Shown piece after piece: positions 40,826-49,327 of a stretch of 64,000 nt of DNA. Under the pieces are notes generated by a model. The model saw only the letters and a program-made list of their open reading frames with translations, was not told the origin of the DNA and searched no databases. The translations under genes were made by a program, and so were the position numbers. The stretch spans positions 54,577 to 118,576 of the forward strand of contig VGXM01000004.1 in NCBI GenBank assembly GCA_016873295.1, read 5' to 3'. This DNA is from Phycisphaerae bacterium. Lineage in GTDB: Bacteria; Planctomycetota; Phycisphaerae; Phycisphaerales; UBA1924. Each line of letters starts with the position of its first letter. The first letter of the stretch is position 1.

Positions 40826-41764
40826 ATGGCCCCCGACCGCGTCCGGATTACCGATGTCTCGCCCCGCGACGGGCTCCAGAATGAGCGCGGCGTCATCGCC
40901 ACGCGCGACAAGGTTCGCCTTGTGGAACTGCTGCTCGGGACTGGCGTCGACGAGATCGAGGTTTCGAGCTTCGTCAGCAGCAAGTGGGTGCCGCAGCTGG
41001 GCGACGCCGCGGAGGTGTTCGGGGCGCTGGCGGGCATACTCCCCCGCGCCGAGGGCGGGGGTGCATCGCCGCTTCTTTCCGCGCTGGTGCCGAACGAGAA
41101 GGGCCTCGCGGGCGCGCTGGAGGTCAACCGGGCCGCGGGATGGCGGTTGGTCGGCAAGGTCTCGGTGTTCACCGCCGCCAGCGAGACGTTCTCGAAGCGC
41201 AACACCAACGCCACGATCGCCGAGACGCTGGAGCGATTCAGACCGGTCGTGGCGGGCGCACACGCGGAGGGGCTGCTTGTCCGCGGGTACGTCTCGTGCG
41301 CGATTGCGTGCCCGTTCGAGGGGGCGACCGATCCGGCGGCGGTCGTCGAGGTTTGTCAGCGGCTGCTCGACCTGGGCGTCGACGAGATCGACCTGGGCGA
41401 CACCATCGGGGCCGGGACGGCGGAATCAACCCGCGCCCTGCTCGACGCCTACTCCCGTCGAATCCCGCTCGCGGGCGGCCCGGCGCCCACGACGCTGCAC
41501 CTGCACGACACGTTCGGGCGTGCGGCGGAGTGCGTAAGAGCCGCCCTCGGGGCGGGTGTGCGGAGCTTCGACGCCAGCGTGGCCGGGCTGGGGGGCTGCC
41601 CCTACGCCGGGACGGCGGAGAGGCCGGCGCCGGGGAACATCGCGAGCGAGCGCCTCGTGCGCACGGTGCACGAAGCCGGGTTCGCGACGGGGGTGGACGT
41701 CGGGGCCCTGGAACGGGCGGCGGCGTTCGCCCGCGAGATGGTGCGCGCGGCCCGGGCGCCCTGA
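40826..41764 (+). CDS. mvaB: Hydroxymethylglutaryl-CoA lyase
   Basis: A 312-residue TIM-barrel enzyme of the HMGL-like family that splits 3-hydroxy-3-methylglutaryl-CoA into acetyl-CoA and acetoacetate, the last step of leucine degradation. Visible motifs: RITDVSPRDGLQNERG (catalytic Arg-Asp, residues 5-20), EVSSFVSSKWVPQLGDA, HLHDTFGRA (metal His-x-His, near 223) and SVAGLGGCPYAGTAERPAPGNIASE (the glycine-rich Cys loop near 250). The length is that of bacterial HMG-CoA lyases. It precedes an enoyl-CoA hydratase gene by 35 bp and fits the leucine pathway with the neighbouring genes. Confidence 0.92.
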   Translation: MAPDRVRITDVSPRDGLQNERGVIATRDKVRLVELLLGTGVDEIEVSSFVSSKWVPQLGDAAEVFGALAGILPRAEGGGASPLLSALVPNEKGLAGALEVNRAAGWRLVGKVSVFTAASETFSKRNTNATIAETLERFRPVVAGAHAEGLLVRGYVSCAIACPFEGATDPAAVVEVCQRLLDLGVDEIDLGDTIGAGTAESTRALLDAYSRRIPLAGGPAPTTLHLHDTFGRAAECVRAALGAGVRSFDASVAGLGGCPYAGTAERPAPGNIASERLVRTVHEAGFATGVDVGALERAAAFAREMVRAARAP

Positions 41765-41799
41765 CGCGGGGATACTGTCGGGCTCTTTTGGAGGACGCC

Positions 41800-42549
41800 A
41801 TGCCCGACCTGTGCACGCTCGCCGTCGAGGGCCCCATCGCGCGGCTCACGTTCAACCGCCCCGAGGCGCGCAACTCGCTCTCGCTGGACCTGCTCCGGGC
41901 GATGCACGCCCGCGTGGACGAGCTCAGGGCCCGCGCCGACGCCGTGGTCGCGGTCGTGACGGGCGAGGGCAAGGCGTACTGCGCCGGCATGGACCTGAAG
42001 GCGATCCTGGGCGACGGGCGGGCGGCGACGACGCTGCTCACCATGTTCGCGGAGCTGACGTGGAAGATCCGCAACCTGCCGCAGGTGACGATCGCGCGGG
42101 TGAACGGGGCGGCGATCGGGGGCGGGTGCGGGCTGGCGGTGGTAGCCGACCTGGCGATCACGCACGCCGACGCCAAGGTCGGGTTCCCCGAGGTGGACCT
42201 GGGGGTGTCGCCGGCGGTGGTGGCGCCGTGGCTGGTGAAGCGCGTCGGCCCGGCCCGGGCCCGCGCGATCCTGCTCCGCGGCGGGCTGATGACCGGAGCG
42301 GAGGCCCACGCGGCGGGGTTCATCGACGAGTGCGTGCCGATGCTCGCCGACCTGGACGCCGCGACCGATTCGGCCGCGAAGCGAATCGCCGGGGGCGGGC
42401 GGATGGCCCTGCGGGCGACCAAGGGGCTGCTCAACGAGATCGACGGCTCGACGGACCTGGAGCCGTTGCGGCGGGCGGGGGCGCTCTCCGCCGAGGTGTT
42501 CAACAGCCCCGAGGCGCAGGAACGGATGCGGGCGAAGGTGTCGAAGTAG
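41800..42549 (+). CDS. Enoyl-CoA hydratase/isomerase family protein (methylglutaconyl-CoA hydratase candidate)
   Basis: A 249-residue crotonase-fold protein. The CoA/oxyanion-hole segments are AYCAGMDLKAI (near residues 64-74) and NGAAIGGGCGLAVVADLAI (near 102-120), and the hydratase Glu position is covered by FPEVDLGVSPAVV. In the context of HMG-CoA lyase and an MccB-like carboxylase the natural substrate is 3-methylglutaconyl-CoA, but sequence alone does not fix specificity. ATG 41800 has GGAGG six bases upstream, and a TACTGT box at about 41773 may give a short leader. Confidence 0.87.
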   Translation: MPDLCTLAVEGPIARLTFNRPEARNSLSLDLLRAMHARVDELRARADAVVAVVTGEGKAYCAGMDLKAILGDGRAATTLLTMFAELTWKIRNLPQVTIARVNGAAIGGGCGLAVVADLAITHADAKVGFPEVDLGVSPAVVAPWLVKRVGPARARAILLRGGLMTGAEAHAAGFIDECVPMLADLDAATDSAAKRIAGGGRMALRATKGLLNEIDGSTDLEPLRRAGALSAEVFNSPEAQERMRAKVSK

Positions 42550-42577
42550 GGCGGTGCCGGGGCGGTGTCCGGCGTGC

Positions 42578-42583
42578 TACGGT
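42578..42583 (+). promoter_or_regulatory. Leaderless-type -10 box of the second crotonase gene
   Basis: TACGGT followed by 5 nt and the ATG at 42589; no Shine-Dalgarno. Confidence 0.5.
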
Positions 42584-42588
42584 GCCCC

Positions 42589-43488
42589 ATGGAACCCTTC
42601 CCGATCCAAGCCGTCGAGGGCGATTCGTCGATCGTGGTCGTGAGGCTCGATCAGGGACGGCCGGTGGTCGTTCTCGATCACGAACTGATCCGCCGGCTGG
42701 AGGCGACGCTGTCGGCGCTGCCCAAGAGCGCGACGGGGCTGGTGCTGGCGTCGGCGGGCGAGCGGGCCTTCGTCGCAGGGGCCGACCTCAAGGCGATCCA
42801 GCAGCTCGGCGACGCGGAGCTGCACAAGTACCTGGAGTACGCGGCCGGCGTCTTCGGCATGCTCGTCGAGCTGCCGTACCCCACCGTCGCCGCGATCAAC
42901 GGCGCGGTGCTGGGGGGCGGGCTGGAACTGGCCATGCACTGCGACGGGCTGGTGGCGGCGCCGTCGGCCGGCGGAAGGCCCTACCCGGTCGGGCTGCCCG
43001 AGGCGGGCCTGTCGATCTGCCCCGGGTGGGGCGGCACGAACCTGCTGCCGGCCCGCATGGAGCCGGGCGAGGCGATCCGTCGCACGGCGGCCGGCGAGCC
43101 CATGACCTACGACCAGGCGGTCGCGGCGGGAGTCTTCGACGCGGTGGCGCCGTCCCCCGGCGACCTGATGGCGACGGCGGTCCGCTGGGTCGCCCAGGCC
43201 CGCAAGGCCCCGCGACCGATGCGCGAGGGCGCCCCCCTGCGTTGGATCGGGCGCGCCAGCGCCAAGGGGAGCCCGGCGGAGGTGGTGCGGGCCCTGGACC
43301 GAATCCGCCCCGAACTGCCCGACACCGACTCGGCCCGGGCCGTGGCGGAGGCGGTGGACGCCGGGCTGACGCGCGGCTGGAAGGCGGCGCTCCAGGTCGA
43401 GCGTGATCGCCTGGTGCGCCTGCGGAGCACGCCCGCCGGGAAGGCCGCGATCGAGGGCTTTTTCGCACGTTCGGGCGGCAAGGGCTGA
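42589..43488 (+). CDS. Enoyl-CoA hydratase/isomerase family protein, FadB N-terminal-like
   Basis: A 299-residue crotonase-fold protein distinct from its neighbour. AFVAGADLKAIQQL (near residues 59-72), AAINGAVLGGGLELAMHCDGLVAA (near 103-126) and PVGLPEAGLSICPGWGGTNLLPAR (near 138-160) resemble the hydratase half of FadB/FadJ proteins, including the Glu of the LPE segment. A C-terminal helical part of about 80 residues follows without the dehydrogenase domain. It probably acts in beta-oxidation of a branched or short acyl-CoA. It lies between a crotonase gene and an acyl-CoA dehydrogenase gene on the same strand. Confidence 0.85.
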   Translation: MEPFPIQAVEGDSSIVVVRLDQGRPVVVLDHELIRRLEATLSALPKSATGLVLASAGERAFVAGADLKAIQQLGDAELHKYLEYAAGVFGMLVELPYPTVAAINGAVLGGGLELAMHCDGLVAAPSAGGRPYPVGLPEAGLSICPGWGGTNLLPARMEPGEAIRRTAAGEPMTYDQAVAAGVFDAVAPSPGDLMATAVRWVAQARKAPRPMREGAPLRWIGRASAKGSPAEVVRALDRIRPELPDTDSARAVAEAVDAGLTRGWKAALQVERDRLVRLRSTPAGKAAIEGFFARSGGKG

Positions 43489-43601
43489 GCCCGGGGCGAA
43501 GGCCCCTCGACGCGCCAAGAATGCGAACGGGCGACGCTACGGGGGCGTGGCCCGGACGTTGGCAGCGGCCCGGCGAGCGGCCGCCTGGAAGGGTGTTACC
43601 C

Positions 43602-45584
43602 ATGGCCGAACTCAAGGACCTCAAAGGCATTTCGGCGGCGGATCGCAAGCTCATCGAGGACGCCGAGTCGTGGCTGGGGCCCGAGCCGGCGAAGATGGGG
43701 GCGGTCAAGAACATGTTCTGGGGGCGCATCCGAGAGGATCTCTACTTCCCCTACCCGCAGCAGGACGCCCGCGAGCAGGCCGAGTGCGACCAGTTGCTGG
43801 CCCGCCTCGGCGACTACATGAAGAACGAGCACCCGGCGGTGCGGATCGACCAGGAGCAGGAGATCCCGCGCTGGGTGATCGACCGGCTCTTCGAGCTGGG
43901 GGCGCTGGGGATGACCATCCCGAAGGAGTACGGCGGGCTGGGGCTTGGGATCACCAGCTACAACCGCGCGCTGGAGTGCATCGGCGCCGTCTGCGGCTCG
44001 TCCGCCGTCATGGTCAGCGCCCACCAGTCCATCGGGTGCAAGGCCATCATGCTCTTCGGCACGCCCGAGCAGAAGGCCGCGTGGCTCCCCCGCCTGGCCA
44101 GGGACTCGCTCAGCGCCTTCTGCCTCTCAGAGCCCAACGTCGGGTGCGACGCGGGCGGGCAGGAGACCTGGTGTCAGAAGAGCGAGGACGGCGAGTACTA
44201 CGTCCTCAACGGCGAGAAGAAGTGGGCCACCAGCGGCGCCCTCTCCGGCATCTTCACGGTGATGGCCAAGCAGAAGATCGTGAACCCCAAGACCGGCAAG
44301 GAGGAGGAGCGCGTCTCGGCCCTGGTGTGCACGCCCGACATGGAGGGGGTGGACATCTTCCAGAAGAACCGCTCCAAGTGCGGGATCCGGGGGACGTGGC
44401 AGGCCCGCATCCGCTTCACGAACGTCAGAGTGCCGAAGTTCAACCTGCTGGGGCAGGAGGGGCGCGGGCTCAACATCGCGCTCTCGTGCCTGAACTACGG
44501 GCGGTGCACGCTGTCGGCGGGGATGCTGGGCGGGGCCCGGGCGGCCCGCGACCAGGGCATCAAGTGGGGGCGCACGCGCTTCCAGTTCGACCGCCCCCTG
44601 GCCGACTTCGAGCTCGTCCAGCGGATGGTCGCCCGCATGTGCGCCTTCGACTACGCCATGGACGCGATGCTCTACATGACCACCGGCATGCTGGACCGCG
44701 GCGACGAGGACTACATGGTCGAGACCGCCATCTGCAAGGTCTTCTGCTCCGAGATGGGCTGGCGCGTCGTCAACGACGCCGTGCAGATCATGGGCGGCGA
44801 GAGCTACATGACCGAGAACGAGCTCGAGCGCATCTTCCGCGACTCGCGCATCAACCTCATCGTCGAGGGCGCCAACGAGGTCATGCAGTCGTTCGTGTTC
44901 GCGTACGGCGGCAAGCAGCTCGCCGAGCACATGCTGGGCGTCAAGGACGCCGTCGGCTGGAACAGGGACGAGACCTTCGGGCAGAACCTCTCGCGCATCC
45001 TGCGCAACACCCGGGGGGGCGTGCTCAAGGCGGCCATGCCGCTGGCCCTGGAGCTCTACCTGGGCGTGCGCCCCCGCCTCTCGCGGATCACCAAGGTGCA
45101 CCGCGAGCTGCAGCCCCACGCCGACCGCCTGAGCATGCTCGTGCGCGAGCTGTCGCACCAGTTCAAGCAGGCCAGCCGGCGCTACGAGGACGCCATCGTG
45201 ACCCGCCAGGCCGTGCAGGCCCGCCTCGCCGACCCGGCGATCATGCTCCACGCCTACGCCTGCACCCTGAGCAAGCTCGACCTGGATCTGCGCACGCACG
45301 CGGGCAACGGCGACCTGGAGTTCCAGCGCGACAAGGCCGCGGCCCTCCACTTCTTCGACCTGGCCGAGAGCGCCGTGCGCCAGTCCTTCCGCGAGCTCTA
45401 CGAGCACACCGACGAGTCGATGCTCGCCGCCGCCGACCTCGCCAACCGGCACAACGACTCGCTCCCCAACTCCGAGTTCGTCATCCCCGAGAGGAGCCCG
45501 AACGCCACGGGCACGGGGCGCAAGCTCAAGGAGGAGGGCATCAAGCAGTTCCCGGGCGAGAAGCACGCCACGGCGACGCGCTGA
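43602..45584 (+). CDS. Acyl-CoA dehydrogenase, large (VLCAD/ACAD9-like)
   Basis: A 660-residue flavoprotein that introduces the alpha-beta double bond into acyl-CoA. The core has PKEYGGLGLGITSYNRALE, the FAD-contacting FCLSEPNVGCDAGGQET (near residues 172-188), NGEKKWATSGALSGIF and, near 395, IMGGESYMTENELERIFRDSRINLIVEGANEVMQ, where the Glu in the VEGANE segment is in the place of the catalytic base. The length, well above the usual 380-400, reflects a C-terminal helical extension as in very-long-chain and ACAD9-type enzymes. ATG 43602 has GGAAGG upstream. The substrate may be isovaleryl-CoA or another pathway acyl-CoA; size argues for a broader range. Confidence 0.9.
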   Translation: MAELKDLKGISAADRKLIEDAESWLGPEPAKMGAVKNMFWGRIREDLYFPYPQQDAREQAECDQLLARLGDYMKNEHPAVRIDQEQEIPRWVIDRLFELGALGMTIPKEYGGLGLGITSYNRALECIGAVCGSSAVMVSAHQSIGCKAIMLFGTPEQKAAWLPRLARDSLSAFCLSEPNVGCDAGGQETWCQKSEDGEYYVLNGEKKWATSGALSGIFTVMAKQKIVNPKTGKEEERVSALVCTPDMEGVDIFQKNRSKCGIRGTWQARIRFTNVRVPKFNLLGQEGRGLNIALSCLNYGRCTLSAGMLGGARAARDQGIKWGRTRFQFDRPLADFELVQRMVARMCAFDYAMDAMLYMTTGMLDRGDEDYMVETAICKVFCSEMGWRVVNDAVQIMGGESYMTENELERIFRDSRINLIVEGANEVMQSFVFAYGGKQLAEHMLGVKDAVGWNRDETFGQNLSRILRNTRGGVLKAAMPLALELYLGVRPRLSRITKVHRELQPHADRLSMLVRELSHQFKQASRRYEDAIVTRQAVQARLADPAIMLHAYACTLSKLDLDLRTHAGNGDLEFQRDKAAALHFFDLAESAVRQSFRELYEHTDESMLAAADLANRHNDSLPNSEFVIPERSPNATGTGRKLKEEGIKQFPGEKHATATR

Positions 45585-45605
45585 GCCCCTGGGTCGTATT
45601 CCCAA

Positions 45606-45694
45606 GGGGTGCCATGCTCCCCGGTCGGAGGAAGCACGCTCCTCGTGCGGCGGGGCGCACCCATGCTTCCCCAGAGCGGGACGCATGCCACCCC
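45606..45694. repeat. GGGGTGGCATGC hairpin repeat, copy 1
   Basis: Outer arms GGGGTGCCATGC (45606-45617) and GCATGCCACCCC (45683-45694) pair with one mismatch and enclose a second imperfect pair GGAAGCACG / CATGCTTCC. The inverse-complement motif GGGGTGGCATGC and the GAGGAAGCA(C/T)GC motif recur at 63594-63627. It ends 3 bp before the -10 box of the next gene. Confidence 0.65.
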
Positions 45695-45697
45695 GGT

Positions 45698-45703
45698 TAT
45701 GCT
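45698..45703 (+). promoter_or_regulatory. Leaderless-type -10 box of the CvpA-like gene
   Basis: TATGCT followed by 7 nt and the ATG at 45711, directly after a hairpin repeat. Confidence 0.5.
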
Positions 45704-45710
45704 CGCGGGC

Positions 45711-46658
45711 ATGGGCGGAAGCCGTGACCTTGACCGATCGGGCGCGTCGTCGCTCGCCATCGCGGGCGCGCTGGCCCTGGGGCCGGCGCTGTGGGCGGTC
45801 GGGATACCCGTCGCCGCGATCGTCGCCAGCGCGGTCCTGCTGGGCGCCGGCGCCGGGCATCGGAAGGGCGGGCTGCGGATGGGCGCGTGGCTGATCGGGC
45901 TGGGCGCCGGGGCCCTGCTCGCCGCGACCGTCGGGCGCGCCATCGAGCCGATCGTCGCCTCCGCGGCCGGGACGGGCGGGGTGATGAACCGGGCGGTCGC
46001 GATGCTGATCGGCGGCGGCGTGGTCGCGGTCGCCCTCGGCGCCGGGCTGAGCGCGCTGGGCGGGCGGCTGTTGGCGTCGCGCGCCGCGTGGGGTCGGTGG
46101 GACCGGCGGGCCGGGGCCGCGGCGGGCGCGGCGTACGGGGCCGCCCTCTGCCTCGTCGTCTCGTGGGGTTTGGCATGGGCCGAGCCGATCGCCGGAGCGC
46201 GGCTCGACGCCGAGGCGCTGGGCGGGCGTCCCGCGCCGTGGGCGGCCCGAGGCATCGCCCGCGCCGCGGGCGCCATGCGCCGGTCGCCGCTCGCCGGGTT
46301 CGTCGACGCCACCAACCCGATGCAGGGGTCCGACTTGCTGGCCCTGGCGGCCGACTTTGTCGCGGTGTCGCGCGACCCCGCCGCCATGGAGTGGTTCATG
46401 GGCAGCGACGCCATGCGCCGCGCGGCGGAGCTGGAGAGCGTGCGGGCCGGGCTGGCGGCGGTCCGGGGCGACGCCGCGCTCTCGTTCCTCTTCGAGGACG
46501 GCGAGGTCTCGGTCCCGGACCTGGTCGCGGTGCTCAACAGCGAGACGCTGCTCGGGGTGATCGACCGCACGCCGGTGCTGGGCGACCTGGGGCCCCACGC
46601 GGGGGCGATGGCGGCGGCCCTGCGCGAGGCCCGGGCCCGGGTCGGCCCGCCCCGCTAG
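45711..46658 (+). CDS. CvpA-like membrane protein
   Basis: A 315-residue protein. The first half contains four hydrophobic segments (ASSLAIAGALALGPALWAVGIPVAAIVASAVLL, GAWLIGLGAGALLAATVG, AVAMLIGGGVVAVALGAGLSALGG, AGAAAGAAYGAALCLVVSWGLAW). The spacing of the helices with the WDRRAGAAAGAAYGAALCLV stretch is like the CvpA (colicin V production) family. The second half is soluble and helical, with no recognised domain (AMEWFMGSDAMRRAAELESVRAGLAAVRGD). Role unknown; CvpA proteins are linked to envelope stress and biofilm formation. It sits between catabolic genes on the same strand. Confidence 0.72.
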   Translation: MGGSRDLDRSGASSLAIAGALALGPALWAVGIPVAAIVASAVLLGAGAGHRKGGLRMGAWLIGLGAGALLAATVGRAIEPIVASAAGTGGVMNRAVAMLIGGGVVAVALGAGLSALGGRLLASRAAWGRWDRRAGAAAGAAYGAALCLVVSWGLAWAEPIAGARLDAEALGGRPAPWAARGIARAAGAMRRSPLAGFVDATNPMQGSDLLALAADFVAVSRDPAAMEWFMGSDAMRRAAELESVRAGLAAVRGDAALSFLFEDGEVSVPDLVAVLNSETLLGVIDRTPVLGDLGPHAGAMAAALREARARVGPPR

Positions 46659-46705
46659 CCCTACGCTTGCCCCGGCGCTCGATCGGGCGCCGCGGAGGCC
46701 CCGAG

Positions 46706-47842
46706 ATGCCCGTGAGGAAGGCGTACAGCGCGACGATCGACTACCTGCAGATCCTCGACGAGCACGGCGTGCTCGACGAGAGGCTCTTCAAGGGCGACGA
46801 CGGCAAGCCCCTGCTCGCCGACGAGACGGTGCGCGAGCTCTACGACTTCATGGTCCTCAACCGCATCTTCGACGAGACGGCGTTCAAGCTCCAGCGTTCC
46901 GGGCGCATGGGCACCTACCCGCAGAACAAGGGGCAGGAGGCCGCCGCCATCGGGTCCGGGCACGCCCTCCGCAAGGGCGTCGACTGGCTGGTGCCCTGCT
47001 ACCGCGAGAACTCCGCCCTGTTCATGCACGGGCTGCCCATGCACTCCATCCTGCTGCACTGGATGGGGGACGAGCGGGGCAACCAGATCCCCGAGGGCGT
47101 CAACTGCACGCCCATCTGCATCCCCATCGGCACGCAGATGCTCCACGCCACGGGCCTGGCCTGGGCCTTCAAGCTCCGCAAGGAGGACCGCGTCGTCGCG
47201 ACCTACTTCGGCGACGGCGCCACCAGCGAGGGCGACTTCCACGAGGCGATGAACTTCGCCGGCACCTTCCAGGTGCCCCTCATCTTCTTCTGCCAGAACA
47301 ACCAGTGGGCCATCAGCGTGCCCCGCGACGTGCAGACCGCCAGCGAGACCATCGCCCAGAAGGCGATCGGGTACGGGATGCCGACGATCCAGGTCGACGG
47401 CAACGACCTCTTCGCCGTGTATAAGGCGACGAAGGACGCGATGGCCCGGGCCCGGGGCGGCGGCGGGCCGTCGTTCATCGAGGCCGTCACCTACCGCCTC
47501 GCCGACCACACCACCGCCGACGACGCCCGGCGGTACCGCGACCCCAAGGAGGTCGAGGCCTGGCAGTCCAAGGACCCGATGATCCGCCTCCGCAAGTACC
47601 TCGCGGATCGGAACCTGTGGTCGGACGAGGACCAGAGGCAGGCCGAGGAGCGGGCCCGGGCCAGGACCGCCGAGGTCATCAAGACCGCCGAGACCATCGA
47701 GAAGCCCTCGAGGGACGACATCTTCGACTACGTCTTCGGCGCCCCGCTCCCGCCGGAGCTGGATCGCCAGAAGCAGACCATGCGGACGCACAGCCTGGGA
47801 CAGGACCCGAGCCAGGTGGGGCTGTCGGCGACGACCGGCTGA
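46706..47842 (+). CDS. 2-oxoacid dehydrogenase E1 component, alpha subunit (pyruvate or branched-chain)
   Basis: A 378-residue thiamine-diphosphate-dependent subunit. The ThDP/Mg motif GDGATSEGDFHEAMNFAGTFQVPLIFFCQNN spans about residues 171-200, preceded by MGTYPQNKGQEAAAIGSGHAL and CYRENSALFMHG and followed by the phosphorylation-loop-like RLADHTTADDARRYRD. The pattern AISVPRDVQTASETIAQKAIGYGMP resembles branched-chain (BkdA1/PdhA) enzymes of Gram-positive type. With the leucine-degradation neighbours a branched-chain 2-oxoacid dehydrogenase is likely, but pyruvate cannot be excluded. GGAGG lies seven bases before ATG 46706, and TACGCT at 46664-46669 may be its -10 box. Confidence 0.92.
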   Translation: MPVRKAYSATIDYLQILDEHGVLDERLFKGDDGKPLLADETVRELYDFMVLNRIFDETAFKLQRSGRMGTYPQNKGQEAAAIGSGHALRKGVDWLVPCYRENSALFMHGLPMHSILLHWMGDERGNQIPEGVNCTPICIPIGTQMLHATGLAWAFKLRKEDRVVATYFGDGATSEGDFHEAMNFAGTFQVPLIFFCQNNQWAISVPRDVQTASETIAQKAIGYGMPTIQVDGNDLFAVYKATKDAMARARGGGGPSFIEAVTYRLADHTTADDARRYRDPKEVEAWQSKDPMIRLRKYLADRNLWSDEDQRQAEERARARTAEVIKTAETIEKPSRDDIFDYVFGAPLPPELDRQKQTMRTHSLGQDPSQVGLSATTG

Positions 47843-47928
47843 CCCCCCCGCTTGCATCCCGGCGCGACTCCTGCGACCATGGGGTCGCCGCCGCCCGGGC
47901 GCCGTCGCGGGCCGCGCAGGAGGTCGCC

Positions 47929-48186
47929 ATGTTCGTGAAACTGTCGCACGAGAAGGGGTTCCCGGTCTTCGTCAACGTCGGGCAGGCGGTGGTGCTCGAG
48001 CCCGCCGGCAAGGGCACCCGCGTGATCTTCAACTGGTACCTGCACGAGGGGCGGGAGAAGGAGCTCCGCGTCATGGTGACCGAACCCCCGGATCAGGTCG
48101 TGGCCATGTTCAACTCCGAGTACGCCGCGACCATGCGGGGACAGGCCGAACCGCCCCCCGCCCCGCCCGCGGAACCCTCCGCCTGA
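47929..48186 (+). CDS. Small FlbD-like protein between E1 alpha and E1 beta genes
   Basis: An 85-residue protein with GGAGG six bases before ATG 47929. The sequence MFVKLSHEKGFPVFVNVGQAVVLEPAGKGTRVIF is a run of beta strands with the layout of FlbD-type small proteins (I/V-x-L...G-x-x-V-x-V-N...I-x-x-L-x-P...G-T-x-V-x-F), and the tail is Pro-rich. FlbD is linked to flagellar genes elsewhere, but no flagellar gene is near. It is inserted between the two E1 genes and is probably co-transcribed. Function unknown. Confidence 0.72.
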   Translation: MFVKLSHEKGFPVFVNVGQAVVLEPAGKGTRVIFNWYLHEGREKELRVMVTEPPDQVVAMFNSEYAATMRGQAEPPPAPPAEPSA

Positions 48187-48274
48187 CACCGCCCCGGGAG
48201 GGTCTCGGCGCTAATCTTGGAGTCGGTCGATCGACGGCCCCCGCGGGTCGTCGTTCCGCGCCGGGAGGACGCCG

Positions 48275-49273
48275 ATGCCCAGAACCGCCGTCATGAACGA
48301 GAAGGGCCTGACCCTCGTCGACGCCATCAACGAGGCCCTCGCCCAGGAGATGGAGCGGGACGAGCGCGTGGTGTGCCTGGGCGAGGACGTGGGGCTCAAC
48401 GGCGGCGTCTTCCGCGTCACCGAGGGGCTCCAGAAGCTCTTCGGGCCCGACCGCGTCATCGACACGCCCCTCTCCGAATCCGGCATCCTCGGCACCAGCA
48501 TCGGGCTGGCGATGGGCGGCCTGAGGCCCGTCCCCGAGATCCAGTTCGAGGGGTTCCTGGGGCCGGCCTACGACCAGATCGTCAACCACGCGGCGAGGTT
48601 CCGCACGCGCACGCGCGGGGCCATCACGATCCCGCTCACGATCCGCGTGCCGGTGGGGGGCGGCATCCACGCCCCCGAGCTGCACTCGGATTCCCCCGAG
48701 GCCATCTACACGCACAGCCCGGGGATCAAGGTCGTGATGCCCTGCACGCCCTACGATGCCAAGGGCCTGCTGGTCGCCGCCATCCGCGACCCGGACCCGG
48801 TCATCTTCTTCGAGCCCAAGCGCGTCTACCGCTCCTTCCGCGAGCGCATCCCCGAGGAGGAGTACGTCATCCCCATCGGACAGGCCAAGGTGGTGACCGA
48901 GGGGACGGACCTCACGCTCGTGTCGTGGGGGGCCAGCGTCTTCCAGTGCCTGGAGGCACTGGACGGGCTGCCCGAGGACGTGTCGGTGGAGCTGATCGAC
49001 CTGCGGACGATCAACCCCCTGGACCGCGACGCCATCGTGCAGAGCGTGCGGAAGACGGGGCGGTGCGTGGTGGTGCACGAGGCCGTCAAGACCGCCGGCA
49101 TGGGCGCCGAGATCTCCAGCATCGTGCAGGAGTCGTGCTTCCTGCACCTTTCGGCACCGGTGCAGCGGGTGTGCGGATTCGACACCATGATGCCCTACTA
49201 CAAGCTGGAGCTGGACTACCTCCCCGACGCCCCGCGCATCCGCGAGGCCATCGAGCAGACCTTGGCGTACTGA
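48275..49273 (+). CDS. 2-oxoacid dehydrogenase E1 component, beta subunit
   Basis: A 332-residue transketolase-like subunit that completes the E1 heterotetramer. Family segments: LTLVDAINEALAQEMERDERVVCLGEDVGLNGGVFRVTEGL (residues 12-52), TPLSESGILGTSIGLAMGGLRPVPEIQF, the potassium/ThDP-site loop RVPVGGGIHAPELHSDSPEAIYTHSPGIKVVMP and, in the C-terminal domain, SVELIDLRTINPLDRD and VVVHEAVKTAGMGAEISS. GGGAGG lies ahead of ATG 48275, and TAATCT at about 48213 may be a -10 box. It pairs with the alpha subunit upstream. Confidence 0.95.
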   Translation: MPRTAVMNEKGLTLVDAINEALAQEMERDERVVCLGEDVGLNGGVFRVTEGLQKLFGPDRVIDTPLSESGILGTSIGLAMGGLRPVPEIQFEGFLGPAYDQIVNHAARFRTRTRGAITIPLTIRVPVGGGIHAPELHSDSPEAIYTHSPGIKVVMPCTPYDAKGLLVAAIRDPDPVIFFEPKRVYRSFRERIPEEEYVIPIGQAKVVTEGTDLTLVSWGASVFQCLEALDGLPEDVSVELIDLRTINPLDRDAIVQSVRKTGRCVVVHEAVKTAGMGAEISSIVQESCFLHLSAPVQRVCGFDTMMPYYKLELDYLPDAPRIREAIEQTLAY

Positions 49274-49327
49274 CCGGACCCGACCAACCCGCGAGGCGGC
49301 CCGGCCTCCGTGACGAGATCCCGAGAC

